From: Ruminococcus sp. JC304
GTDB lineage: Bacteria; Bacillota; Clostridia; Lachnospirales; Lachnospiraceae
DNA length: 64,000 nt
Direction of reading: 5' to 3'
NCBI GenBank assembly: GCA_000285855.2
Contig: HE978651.1
Coordinates: 2,101,177-2,165,176, forward strand
Position numbers and translations under genes: made by a program. Below the pieces are notes generated by a model. That model searched no databases and was not told where the DNA came from. It saw only the letters and a program-made list of their open reading frames with translations. Below are positions 54,478 to 63,743 of the stretch, one piece after another. Numbering within the stretch: position 1 is the first letter of the stretch; each line of letters opens with the position of its first letter.

Positions 54478-55635
54478 TCAATTATCTCCATAACATTCCT
54501 CCCACTTTTCGTCTGATAATCTTTCCGTATACCAGGTAACCTCTATTTCTGACCTTGATACATAATTGGATACATATTGAAATCTATCTTTATCTAACAG
54601 CCGAATGGTTACGCTATGACAAAACGCCTGATCTAATTCTTTTTGTGGCCATACCGCATTTACTTCCAGTGTTATTGTTCCATCTTGATTTTCTATGTAG
54701 GAAACAACTTCCGGATATGGAATATATGGTGTGGGAGCAAAATCATATACGATTCCTCTGGTTCGATACCGATATGTCTGTATTTCTGTGTGAAATACCG
54801 TTCCTGTCTGCAGTATCTCTGCGCTTATATTAAAATATTTTTGAAATATCGTTTCAAATGATTCTTTTGGGATTTCATAAGTCTTTCCTTCCTTAAATTC
54901 ATCAGTTTTTTCTTCCATTGAAAGTAAACGATCAAAAACATCATAAAAATTTATTCCATCATAATTTTTTTCACTCCAATTAGAAGTAAACAATTTATTA
55001 AGTGTATATCCAAAAGGAAGTATATATTTTCGATTCAACTCCCGACATTTTTTATTTAACGGTGCTACCCGAAAGTCCCGATATCCAGACGGTCCATCAT
55101 ATCCTGCCGGATGATATTCTTCTATAAAGAAATGCCCGTTTTCTGTATATTTCCATGAATTAGCTCTAAACTCATGATAATATGTTTCCTGCCAAGTGTC
55201 CTCTTTCCATTTAAAAGAGCTTACTTCAACGTCTATTTTCCCCTGTTTGGTTTTCAGATCATACCGGATAAAATAATCCCCTGCTATAACTTGAAATATA
55301 GTAGTTTTTCCATTCTTCTCTTTTTCTGCTTTTTTCAAAAAATCATCTACTTTAATACTTTGAACCATATCCAGCTGATTGTAGGAATCAATTACTGCAT
55401 ATCCATATTTTCCAAAATAATCCATACTTTTTTGTATTGTACTCAGCTCATATAGTGCATTTTCTTTCACAGCATTCTCATATATGTTCCGATAGCCTTC
55501 TGCTAGCATTTCACACTCTCTGTAAATTTTTTCTTTCGTATCTTCAATTGTCTTTTTCTGCTCTTTCTTTATGCCACATCCACTACAGACAGCAAGAAAA
55601 ATAACTCCCACAAATATTTTCCAAATTTTTTTCAT
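54478..55635 (-). CDS. Secreted lipoprotein, paralogue of the next gene
   Basis: A 385-residue protein with a signal peptide ending AVCSGC, likely lipid-anchored. It shares with the neighbouring protein the order RVAPLNKKCRELNRKY, the YDGINFYDVFDRLLSM segment and PEVVSYIENQDGTITLEVNA, so the pair arose by tandem duplication and has diverged strongly. Aromatic residues are abundant. It starts 41 bases after the penicillin-binding protein stop, with a TACA-AA-TGTA palindrome in the gap. It may help the transpeptidase at the membrane surface; that is inference. Confidence 0.8.
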   Translation of the reverse strand: MKKIWKIFVGVIFLAVCSGCGIKKEQKKTIEDTKEKIYRECEMLAEGYRNIYENAVKENALYELSTIQKSMDYFGKYGYAVIDSYNQLDMVQSIKVDDFLKKAEKEKNGKTTIFQVIAGDYFIRYDLKTKQGKIDVEVSSFKWKEDTWQETYYHEFRANSWKYTENGHFFIEEYHPAGYDGPSGYRDFRVAPLNKKCRELNRKYILPFGYTLNKLFTSNWSEKNYDGINFYDVFDRLLSMEEKTDEFKEGKTYEIPKESFETIFQKYFNISAEILQTGTVFHTEIQTYRYRTRGIVYDFAPTPYIPYPEVVSYIENQDGTITLEVNAVWPQKELDQAFCHSVTIRLLDKDRFQYVSNYVSRSEIEVTWYTERLSDEKWEECYGDN

Positions 55636-55647
55636 ATCATTTTCCTC

Positions 55648-55659
55648 TTACATTTGTAA
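55648..55659 (-). promoter_or_regulatory. BlaI-like operator ahead of the lipoprotein pair
   Basis: TTACA-TT-TGTAA (plus strand) is a palindrome with the same TACA-NN-TGTA core as the sites at 51003 and 57811. It lies 13 bases before the lipoprotein start, in the gap after the PBP gene. No -10 or -35 box is evident around it. Confidence 0.6.
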
Positions 55660-55675
55660 TATTTAAAGGTAAAAA

Positions 55676-57778
55676 TTATTCATTACCAAGATATTCATCC
55701 AGTATCGCCTTATCCTTTTCCACCACATAACCGCTTCCTCCAATATCTTTCACATTCTCTACCATACTGATGAGCAAAATAGGATTCTTTGTATCTCTAT
55801 CTGTAGTAAAAACTGTAAACCAGCCAATTTCTGTTCCAGATGTATCTTCTTTTGTAGCTTTCAGTTCCGCTGTTCCGGTTTTTCCTGCTAATCTAATGTC
55901 TTCCCGGCATGCTCCATAACCAGTTCCTTCCGGGTTATTCACTACACCCTCTAACCCCTCCATAACCTCCGAAACAATTTGTGGTGAAAAAGCATCTTTT
56001 ATCCAGATTTCACTGGAAGTGCTTCCACCATCCGCGTGAAGATATGGCTTTATCATATTTCCATCATTTAGAAAAGCCGTATAAATGCTTGCAAGATGCA
56101 AAGGATTTACCAGAATCTGTCCCTGTCCATACCCACTGTCAGCAAGCTGGATTTCTGTTTCTATCTTGTCCATATTAGAATATTGGGACTCTGACATTTT
56201 AATATCAAATGGAAGTTCCTGATTAAATCCTATTTGATTTAGAGATTGCATCAGTTGATCCGCACCGATTTTTAATGCTGCTTTTGCAAAATAAATATTA
56301 TCTGAATAAATAAGCGCATTTTTCAAGATCACAGGTGCATAATCATGAAGTGTAGTCACTGTATAATCTCCCCACGAGGAATCTTTCTGCCATGCCAGAC
56401 CCTCATTTCCAAAATCGTCATTTGCAGTAAATGCCCCCACTTTTAATCCAATTGCAGCAATTACAGGTTTAAAAGTTGAGCCTGGACACCATGTCTGGCG
56501 AAAGCGGTTGTATAAAGGCCTGTCTTCATTTTCATTTAATGCACTCCACTGGCTATTGTCCATTCCACGTACAAAATCATTATTATCATAAGATGGCGTA
56601 CTTACCAACGCCAGTACTTCCCCTGTATAAGGATTCAAGGCTACAGAACATCCTCTGTCTTCTTTAAATTGTTCATAAAGAGTACTTTGAAGATCGCCAT
56701 CAATCGTAGTATGGATATCTTCTCCATCTTTTTTAGGCTCATATGCAATGACACTTTTTTTATTTCCATTTGCATCTACAATACAGATCTCACACCCATC
56801 TGTCCCTTTTAGTTCTTTTTCATAAAGCGTTTCCAGTCCCGTCTTTCCAATCACACTGTTTGTACGATACCCTTCCCCTTTATGTTCCTGCAAATCCTCG
56901 GCTGTAACCGCCTGTACATACCCTACCAGATGAGAGGCAGCTTCTTTTAGATAATAAGTTCGTACTTTTACATCAGATAACATAATACCTGGAATCTTCA
57001 ATAATGTGTCCTGCTTTTCTTTTTCTTCCAGAACAGTTTCATCCGGATTCACTGTCAGAAGATCGACCTCTTGTATTTTAGGAATTGTTGCTACTGGTAC
57101 AAAAGAATCTGCTTTTACCCAATCGGCTTTTAACTTATCCTCAATTTCGTCTGCTCCAATTCCAAGATACTCTGCCAGTTTTTTTATTGTATCTTCCCTG
57201 TTCTCCATTCTGCCCGGAACAATTCCTACCGAAGATGCAGTTCCCTCTCCAGCCAGCTGGCGACCATTTCTGTCTAAAATATTTCCTCTTTTTGCCTCTT
57301 CTAACGTTACCTGAACTTTATCCGTTGCAGATAACTCTGGAAAAATCAACTGATCCTGCCAGATTAAATGATATCCTGTCCAGTTATGTGAAAATACCGC
57401 ATTGTTGGTAAATTCTACATTTCCTGCAGCAGTCTGCATATTTGTTGTATAGGAAACTGCCGCATTTCCGTTTTCTTTTCTTTTTGCTGTAATATCGGTT
57501 ATGGACAGATCAGACATCTCAATGCCTTCATATATTTTAGAATTTCGTTCTATAAATTCTTCCTTACTGTTCATGCTGCTTTTTTTCTGATCCAGCATGG
57601 CATACATTTGCTCATATTCCCCTTTTTCAATATATTTCATATATTCCATTAGTCTTTTTTCAGGAACATTACGATTCATTATTGTTACAATACCGATTCC
57701 ACCACCAATCAATATACCGCTAAATAAAACTATTTTTGTGATAATCTTCGTGTGTTTTTTTCTTTTCTTTTTTCTCAT
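55676..57778 (-). CDS. MecA-like penicillin-binding transpeptidase (class B)
   Basis: A 700-residue class B PBP. One membrane anchor (about 10-32) is followed by an NTF2-like MecA_N domain (about 35-150, with EKGEYEQMYAMLDQK and NAVFSHNWTGYHLIWQ). The dimerisation domain follows (about 155-330, RGNILDRNGRQLAGEG), then the transpeptidase domain. The catalytic motifs are PGSTFKPVIAAIGL (Ser-Thr-Phe-Lys), YSDNIYFAK and GKTGTAEL. This is the architecture of low-affinity PBP2a (MecA) and enterococcal PBP5 types. The promoter is covered by a BlaI palindrome, so it should be induced by beta-lactams. Resistance itself is inference. Confidence 0.93.
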   Translation of the reverse strand: MRKKKRKKHTKIITKIVLFSGILIGGGIGIVTIMNRNVPEKRLMEYMKYIEKGEYEQMYAMLDQKKSSMNSKEEFIERNSKIYEGIEMSDLSITDITAKRKENGNAAVSYTTNMQTAAGNVEFTNNAVFSHNWTGYHLIWQDQLIFPELSATDKVQVTLEEAKRGNILDRNGRQLAGEGTASSVGIVPGRMENREDTIKKLAEYLGIGADEIEDKLKADWVKADSFVPVATIPKIQEVDLLTVNPDETVLEEKEKQDTLLKIPGIMLSDVKVRTYYLKEAASHLVGYVQAVTAEDLQEHKGEGYRTNSVIGKTGLETLYEKELKGTDGCEICIVDANGNKKSVIAYEPKKDGEDIHTTIDGDLQSTLYEQFKEDRGCSVALNPYTGEVLALVSTPSYDNNDFVRGMDNSQWSALNENEDRPLYNRFRQTWCPGSTFKPVIAAIGLKVGAFTANDDFGNEGLAWQKDSSWGDYTVTTLHDYAPVILKNALIYSDNIYFAKAALKIGADQLMQSLNQIGFNQELPFDIKMSESQYSNMDKIETEIQLADSGYGQGQILVNPLHLASIYTAFLNDGNMIKPYLHADGGSTSSEIWIKDAFSPQIVSEVMEGLEGVVNNPEGTGYGACREDIRLAGKTGTAELKATKEDTSGTEIGWFTVFTTDRDTKNPILLISMVENVKDIGGSGYVVEKDKAILDEYLGNE

Positions 57779-57810
57779 ATAGTTTTATTTCTCCTTTTTT
57801 CATATTTTCT

Positions 57811-57842
57811 TAAATATTACACTTGTAATATTTAAACGTCAA
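57811..57842 (-). promoter_or_regulatory. PBP promoter overlapped by a 24-bp BlaI operator
   Basis: TTGACG (57837-57842) and TAATAT (57814-57819) with a 17-base spacer on the minus strand. A perfect 24-bp palindrome (arms TAAATATTACA and complement, centre CT, 57811-57834) covers the -10 box and spacer. Its core is TACA-CT-TGTA. The start of the PBP gene is 33 bases downstream. Confidence 0.9.
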
Positions 57843-58034
57843 GCTTTTTCTTAGGTTTATATATGTAAACAAAAGAAAAGATTTGGATAAAAAAGAAAGG
57901 GCATCTCAAAGCTTCTTTGATAAAGAACTATACGACACCCTGAGGTAATGGTTTCTCCGGATGTTTCCCAAACGCTATAATCACTCTCCAGAAGAACCAA
58001 AAACGATTTTTAATTTTCTCTCAGAAAAAAAGAA

Positions 58035-58360
58035 CTACTCTAAATCTGCTGATCTTTGAAATAACCCTGCTCGTTTCTTATAATCACAAACATATTCAGG
58101 CAACACATTCTTTGCTGGCAGATTATTATAGCGGAAAACGCAACAAATCCCTTTATTAACTTTTGTTCCATATATTTCCTGTACCAATCCTATTGTTTCA
58201 TCATCTGAACAAAAGCTCTTCGGAATCTCCCTACAATCCCTGATAATAACGCAAATCTGTTTACTATGTCTTCTCTGTTAGTATACAAGCCAGCTAATCT
58301 CTTTATTATAGTATCTAAATACTTCTTCCCAATTCCACTACTCAAAATTTCTTCAGTCAC
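58035..58360 (-). pseudogene. Decayed open frame of unknown origin
   Basis: Two overlapping minus-strand frames together look like one broken gene. One reads EEILSSGIGKKYLDTIIK and RLAGLYTNREDIVNRFALL from a GTG at 58358-58360. The other reads IPKSFCSDDETIGLVQEIYG, then CCVFRYNNLPAKNVLPE, and ends at a TAG at 58035-58037. A one-base frameshift near 58225 would join them. I cannot name the family. The rest of 57843-58502 shows only A/T-rich DNA and a small hairpin at 58388-58410. Confidence 0.35.
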
Positions 58361-58502
58361 TATTTCTGCAGATGTGTTTTTATATCAGCCAGAGTTCCCC
58401 TGGCTGAATTCTTCCAATATATACCTGTTAACACTTCTCAATGCTGACACTTTTTCCTTCGCTTCTCATCTTTCACCTGCTATACTGCACTCTGGCTTGA
58501 AT

Positions 58503-58748
58503 TCATTCCCCCTCTTCCAGTTCCGATTTATAATCTTCCAAGTCCATAAGAAAAGTCTCATAGCCTTCATCACTCATGCATAACAGCTTTCTTAGGGTAT
58601 TGCAGACAAGCCCAATCATATCCGCATCCCCTTTTAGAAATGGAATGATATGGTCGATTGCTTCCATCGTGTCATTTCTGTTCCCTTTATCAAACATTGC
58701 GGTTACTAAACATTCGTCTGTATCAAAGTTCATTGCCAGATCCATCAT
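58503..58748 (-). CDS. Transposon-transfer assisting (TTRAP-like) protein
   Basis: An 81-residue acidic helical protein. The pattern FDTDECLVTAMFDKGNRNDT, then MEAIDHIIPFLKGDADMIGL and LLCMSDEGYETFLMDLEDY, resembles the TTRAP family encoded in integrative elements of Clostridia. It overlaps the following large gene by 4 bases (ATGA). The role of the family in transfer is little studied. Confidence 0.65.
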   Translation of the reverse strand: MMDLAMNFDTDECLVTAMFDKGNRNDTMEAIDHIIPFLKGDADMIGLVCNTLRKLLCMSDEGYETFLMDLEDYKSELEEGE

Positions 58749-61501
58749 AATTCTACATCCCCCTTCTTATGTGCTTTGGATTTTTCTGCTTCTTTATTTT
58801 TCTGTTCCTGTGCTTTTGCCCTTGCCTGAAACTCTTTCAACGACTGCAGTACAGATTTTTTCAATTCCCCTCTTTCGCCCTTTGCCGGCTCTTTCTTTTG
58901 TGTCTGGTTCTCTTCCACTGATACGGATTCTTTCTTGACTGGTGCTTCTGAAACTTCCTGTTTCACTTCCACAGTCTGTTCTGCTTCCTGCACTTTTCCA
59001 TGTTTCTCATTCAGATACTTTTCCATGTCATTGATTGCTTTCTGTACCAATGGGCTTTCCTTATAATGTGGAATCATATCAATCAGATCCCTGTCTATCC
59101 TGTCTCCACTCATGAGTCCGTATTCCCCGGAATAATCCTCATCCCCGTCCTGCAGATCAAAACCAATCCCTTTGATTCCATGCAGGCGTTCTGCCGGAAT
59201 ACTTTCATAGATTTTGATTGCTTCTTCCAGAGTAAGATTATTATGGTACTCACCCATGACCGGGAACTCCATGCACTCTGCTACATAGAAACTGATCGTA
59301 GCTTCTGGCTGTTCCTGTTCTGATTGTCTGGTAAAGATAGAAAAGGTTTCTGCATTTTCTAAACGGGAGAGCAGTGACCGGGCAGTTATCACATCACTGT
59401 CTATATCAGATTCTTCCGATACTTCAACCAACCAGTCCTTTAAACACCCTATTTTCTTATTCAGAATGTCCTCTGTGATTTTCTCCACCTGTTCTTCCCT
59501 GTTCTCTACGGTATCTTTATATTCGTAAGTGTCATATTCATAGCTGAAATTATCTAAATCAGCCGCCAGCTTTTCGATTTCCTTCTGATCAAGATAAGCT
59601 TCGGACTCTTTCATATATTCTGCCAGAGTGATTCTTTCTTCTGCGATAGGATTGATGTCCACCTTAATACCTGCCATTGCGATGCCATGAGCATTTAATT
59701 CATTGAAGAAACTATCCTCCCGGATATTACCACGATAAGAAAGCACCACATCAAGGTCAGAATCATCTCTGTAAAGTTCCTCTCTGCTTCTGGAACCATG
59801 CACTCTTGCAGCAAGCAGCTCTACTTCATTTTCCAGTCCCATCTCTTCCAGAATACCCTGTGCGTGATACAAGACACCACGTTCCACTTCTGCCCTGCTA
59901 AGACCATTTAATGCTACTTCATCTCTTCCAATCTCAGAAGTCGCACGAAGCTCACCTGCCTGTAATAGATCCTTTGAATGTTGGATGGTCATTGCCTCAA
60001 ATTCTTTATAGTCCACTTTGACACATTCCATATCATCCATTCTTTCACTTTTTAAGATTTCATAAGTAGCTTTCTGAACAGATACTTTGGGATCGTCATA
60101 ATCATTGGAATGGATTTCGTGCAGGTCAGAATCATAAAAAATATAAAAATAGCCTTCTTCCGTTGCCTGTACGGTCAGGTACCCTTTGCTCTTGGTAAAC
60201 TGCATTGCAATTCCCTCACAGGTATCCACTGCTTTTTCCCGGTCATAATCCTCAAAAATACTTGGTGGACAATTCTTTAATAACTGTGCCAGCTGCATCT
60301 GTCGTTCGCCTGCTTCTTCCACTTCTGCCATCAAGTCCTCATAATCAACGGGAATTGCATTTTCCAGGGACATATCTTCATCTTCCAAAATATCTTCCAT
60401 TGCCTGCCGCATAGAAACATCAGGATTATCATAGGCACCGCCGTCGATCTCATCATAATCCAAAGCATAAAAGGTATAATCATAGCCTTCCTCTGTTCTC
60501 TGGATTGCAAAATACCTATCGTCAATCTTATATGCCAGTTCATCCGATTCCAGTTCCGGCATAAGTCCCTCTACAGAAATCCCTTTCTCCTGCAGATATT
60601 CTGAAATAGCTTCCAATGCTCCTGCATCATACCCATTCCAGAGATCTTCGGCTACAAGCTGACCATGTTCCGATACGATAATCCCTGCCACATCTGAACC
60701 ATACTCATCATGTTCCATGAAGAAGAACTTCTCCCCTGCATACTCTCTTTCATCCACCGTATGCCAGGTTCCCGCATGTCCATCTGCTTCAAATCCTCTC
60801 GTATCTGCTGTAATGGTGACTTCCGCTTCATCTAATGCCTGTTCAATCTTCTGCATCCGGATCTCTGCTCTTGCCATATCAATAAATCCATCTAACACCG
60901 CTGGGTGGCTTTCTATCACATAATCCTGATTCAGATTCTTTCCCTGATTGATATTTTCCGGAATCTCGATATGTTCTGCCCAGTCTTTGTTCTGTCTGGA
61001 AAATCTACCGTCATAAGAAAGTTCCCGGAGTGTATTTGCCATAACAAACGTCATACGCTCTTCTCCAAACTGCTCCAGCACTTGCCTTGCGGCATCTTCC
61101 TCTAAATGCAGCCCGTCAAATTTTAATGCGATCGCTTCCTCGATTGCTTTCTTACAATCAATGTTTAACTTTCTGGAATCCAGATAGGCATCTACATCCC
61201 GTTCTTTCATTGCCTGAGCAAGTGTTCCTTTATAAACTGGGGGATAGGCTCTGGTATGATTATTGTTCAGCACCTCCATTCTCTGCTGTACAAAGTCCGG
61301 AAGTTCCTCAAAGCCGAAAGAATCCACATAATAAGCCTTTGTCTCTGCCGTTCGGTTTATGACAATAACATCACTTACCGATAAGGAATGTCCATGAAAA
61401 TCGTTTGGGCGGTTGATATTAAATCTCTCAAAAAATATCCTCCAATGTGATTGTTGGTGTCCATGGAGCCGCATACACCATCCTGTAGTCTTTTCCATCA
61501 A
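58745..61501 (-). CDS. YodL/DUF3849 multidomain ICE protein with nucleotidyltransferase-like domain (N-terminus displaced by frameshift)
   Basis: An open frame of 918 codons. The real homology starts at about residue 24 (ERFNINRPNDFHGHSLSVSD), the second half of a YodL domain whose first half ends the upstream gene. DUF3849-like sequence follows (ANTLRELSYDGRFSRQNKDW), then two repeats about 100 residues apart with YDYTFYALDYDEIDG and YFYIFYDSDLHEIHS. An MNT-type nucleotidyltransferase core comes next (GSRSREELYRDDSDLDV). The last 150 residues are Lys/Glu-rich. The first 23 residues are an artefact of the frame. Such proteins are common in ICEs of Lachnospiraceae. Function is unknown; the MNT motif suggests nucleotide transfer. 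Confidence 0.75.
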   Translation of the reverse strand: MMEKTTGWCMRLHGHQQSHWRIFFERFNINRPNDFHGHSLSVSDVIVINRTAETKAYYVDSFGFEELPDFVQQRMEVLNNNHTRAYPPVYKGTLAQAMKERDVDAYLDSRKLNIDCKKAIEEAIALKFDGLHLEEDAARQVLEQFGEERMTFVMANTLRELSYDGRFSRQNKDWAEHIEIPENINQGKNLNQDYVIESHPAVLDGFIDMARAEIRMQKIEQALDEAEVTITADTRGFEADGHAGTWHTVDEREYAGEKFFFMEHDEYGSDVAGIIVSEHGQLVAEDLWNGYDAGALEAISEYLQEKGISVEGLMPELESDELAYKIDDRYFAIQRTEEGYDYTFYALDYDEIDGGAYDNPDVSMRQAMEDILEDEDMSLENAIPVDYEDLMAEVEEAGERQMQLAQLLKNCPPSIFEDYDREKAVDTCEGIAMQFTKSKGYLTVQATEEGYFYIFYDSDLHEIHSNDYDDPKVSVQKATYEILKSERMDDMECVKVDYKEFEAMTIQHSKDLLQAGELRATSEIGRDEVALNGLSRAEVERGVLYHAQGILEEMGLENEVELLAARVHGSRSREELYRDDSDLDVVLSYRGNIREDSFFNELNAHGIAMAGIKVDINPIAEERITLAEYMKESEAYLDQKEIEKLAADLDNFSYEYDTYEYKDTVENREEQVEKITEDILNKKIGCLKDWLVEVSEESDIDSDVITARSLLSRLENAETFSIFTRQSEQEQPEATISFYVAECMEFPVMGEYHNNLTLEEAIKIYESIPAERLHGIKGIGFDLQDGDEDYSGEYGLMSGDRIDRDLIDMIPHYKESPLVQKAINDMEKYLNEKHGKVQEAEQTVEVKQEVSEAPVKKESVSVEENQTQKKEPAKGERGELKKSVLQSLKEFQARAKAQEQKNKEAEKSKAHKKGDVEL

Positions 61502-62600
61502 TGGTATAGCCTAATTTTTGAGCCGATTCAAAACCCATAAACTGATAAGTATGCTCTCCACCCGTATCCATCTGATAGATTGCAAAACGACCACTTTCTC
61601 CATGAAAAAGCAAAGTTTCATCAATCTTTTCCGCACTGTCCTGTTCCAGTTTTTCTTGTCTGGTGGCAGATGCTTCTTTTTCTTCATATTGCATGGTATT
61701 TTCTCTTTCCAGCTCATGCATCTGCTCCTCAATGTTCCCAATGATCTCTGCAGATGTTTTTCGGATGGTATCCATAGATGCTTTCAACGCCTTCATATCC
61801 CTGCTCTCGCACCAGCTGGCGATATAGGTAAACGAATATTCTGAAGTATCCAGACCAAAATGGTTGCAGACTATGTAAGCGATACTTTCTGCTTCCACTT
61901 CCTTTGTTGTCTGGTCTTTTAAGACGCCTTCCGCATCCATTACTTCCCGGTCATGCAGCAATGCGTGGCTCACTTCATGGACTCCGGTTTTCATCGTCTG
62001 GACATTACTCATATCTTCCTTTATCGCAATATATTTTTCTGTCTGGTGATAATAGCCTTTTGCTTCCCCTTCCACATTCATCATGCGGATCGGTACAGGA
62101 GAAATATTCTGCAATGCCTGCATGAACGTATCATAAAACTGTACACTTCCGGTAAGCTCCGGCACCTCCAGTTCTGCGATCGGTTCTCCCTCTGTCTGGC
62201 TGACATCAAACACTGTCGTTATGCGGAATCTCGGTATCACCATCTCCACAATCTCTGTTTCCGGCTGTCCATCATCCCCGATCACAGGCTCTTTTGTTAC
62301 CGGGTCGATCTTTTCAATCTCCTGTTTCTCCCGGATCGGTGCTGGTGCAATGATCTGGATTCCTTTCTCTCCACGTTTTACATGGCGGTTAAACTTCTTC
62401 TGCCACGCCTGATACCCTGCCACCAGAGTAGCCTCCGGTTTCTGCATGGTGATCAGAAGGGTGTTATTAAAACTGTAATTATGAAACTTTGACATGGTAT
62501 TCAGATATTCTGTATATCTCTCCGAAGTAAAGATTTCTTTTACTCCCTGCTCCAGCCGTTCCGATATTTCTTTTAACTGTTTTTCTATATTATTTGCCAT
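61428..62600 (-). CDS. ArdC-like ssDNA-binding/ImmA-IrrE metallopeptidase domain protein, truncated by frameshift in YodL domain
   Basis: A 390-residue product. The N-terminal ArdC-type domain (about 5-130) has FHNYSFNNTLLITMQKPEAT and KKFNRHVKRGEKGIQIIAP. The middle carries the zinc peptidase motif VHEVSHALLHDRE of the ImmA/IrrE kind. The last 60 residues (YRMVYAAPWTPTITLEDIF) are the first half of a YodL domain, cut by TGA at 61428-61430. Six T at the junction (61430-61435) would, with one fewer, continue LEDIFERFNINRP into the next frame. The ATG at 62598-62600 with GGAGGG ahead is preferred. ArdC relatives protect incoming DNA from restriction. Confidence 0.82.
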   Translation of the reverse strand: MANNIEKQLKEISERLEQGVKEIFTSERYTEYLNTMSKFHNYSFNNTLLITMQKPEATLVAGYQAWQKKFNRHVKRGEKGIQIIAPAPIREKQEIEKIDPVTKEPVIGDDGQPETEIVEMVIPRFRITTVFDVSQTEGEPIAELEVPELTGSVQFYDTFMQALQNISPVPIRMMNVEGEAKGYYHQTEKYIAIKEDMSNVQTMKTGVHEVSHALLHDREVMDAEGVLKDQTTKEVEAESIAYIVCNHFGLDTSEYSFTYIASWCESRDMKALKASMDTIRKTSAEIIGNIEEQMHELERENTMQYEEKEASATRQEKLEQDSAEKIDETLLFHGESGRFAIYQMDTGGEHTYQFMGFESAQKLGYTIDGKDYRMVYAAPWTPTITLEDIF

Positions 62601-62654
62601 AAACAAACCCTCCATTTTATGTCCCCGCCAGAGAAAACTCTGACGGGAAATCTT

Positions 62655-63743
62655 TTATAACTCCTGTTCGTGTTTTTTCTTTGCAGTTTTCTGTACAGGT
62701 GGCTGTTCCGCCGTATTCTGCTGTGCCTTCTCCTGCTTTAAGCGTTCCAGAATAGATGGCTTATGGATTCTGTCTGCTGTTTCCGGAAGTTCTTTTTCTT
62801 CTACAGCATCCCTGCTATCTGTGCTGCTTCCTTCTCTGCCAATATCCTCATCTGCCATAATCGTCTCATTGCCCTTTTCATCCATGTTCAGCAACGCATT
62901 TAACTCGGATAACCGTTCCATCTTTTCATTCAGCTCTGCTTCTTTCGGGAATGGTTTCTTTACCTCTTCCTGTGCAGTCGCAAGCTGCTGTTGTACGGTT
63001 TCCAGTTTCTGTTCGCTTTCCGTCAGCTTCCTGTCAATGGAAGAAAGGGTGTTATGGATACGCTGCATATTTCCTACCGGGTCTTTTCCGATCTCCAGTT
63101 TATAAGAGCATTTTCCTTTGACCGTCAGCTCAAACGCATTGGAGAACATATTGTAGGAAGCAGATAACGTAAACCCATGATATTCCCCGACCTTTCCGCC
63201 GGTGCTAACGGTTTTTAGTCCTGCACAGGCAGCAATCAATGCCTCGCCTGCTTCTTTCTTATCTTCATAAAGGACATTTCCTACTGTCATGGCAAATGTG
63301 TCATTATCCTGTAAATCCACGCTTTTTACTACCTGCGAATCCACCTGCATCCCGGCAATCCACTCTTTCAATGCACTGATCTGTACCGGGAAATTCTTTG
63401 CAATATCGGATTCCAGACGGTAAATCTGACTGGTATGGTTTGCCTTTAAGAGTTTCAGCTTACTTACCTGCACATCCAGATCCATTTTTTCCTTAATGTA
63501 CGGATTGCCTGTAGCAAGTGCCTTGATCTCTGCATAGGACAGTGCCGTATCATCCACATCTTCACAAGCCCTGACCGGGGATTTACTGGTCATGATCTGA
63601 CTGATGAACTTCTGCTTATTCTCCAAAATCTGCCACATATACGCATCAAAAGTGTTCTCCGTCACATACCGGAATATCTTTACTTTGTCATTCTGGTTTC
63701 CCTGTCTTAAAATACGTCCTTCCTGCTGTTCCAGATCAGTCGG
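62655..63743 (-). pseudogene. SNF2/DEAD-type helicase, C-terminal remnant
   Basis: The frame from 63743 begins PTDLEQQEGRILRQGNQ, the final helicase motif of the large methylase/helicase proteins of integrative elements, and continues NDKVKIFRYVTE and TFDAYMWQILENKQKFISQI. The remaining 300 residues are the helical C-terminal region and end in a basic tail (KKKHEQEL). The catalytic Walker motifs are absent, and a TGA stands just before the first codon. The upstream gene ends within this sequence. So only about 360 residues remain of a protein that usually exceeds 1,500. Confidence 0.75.
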
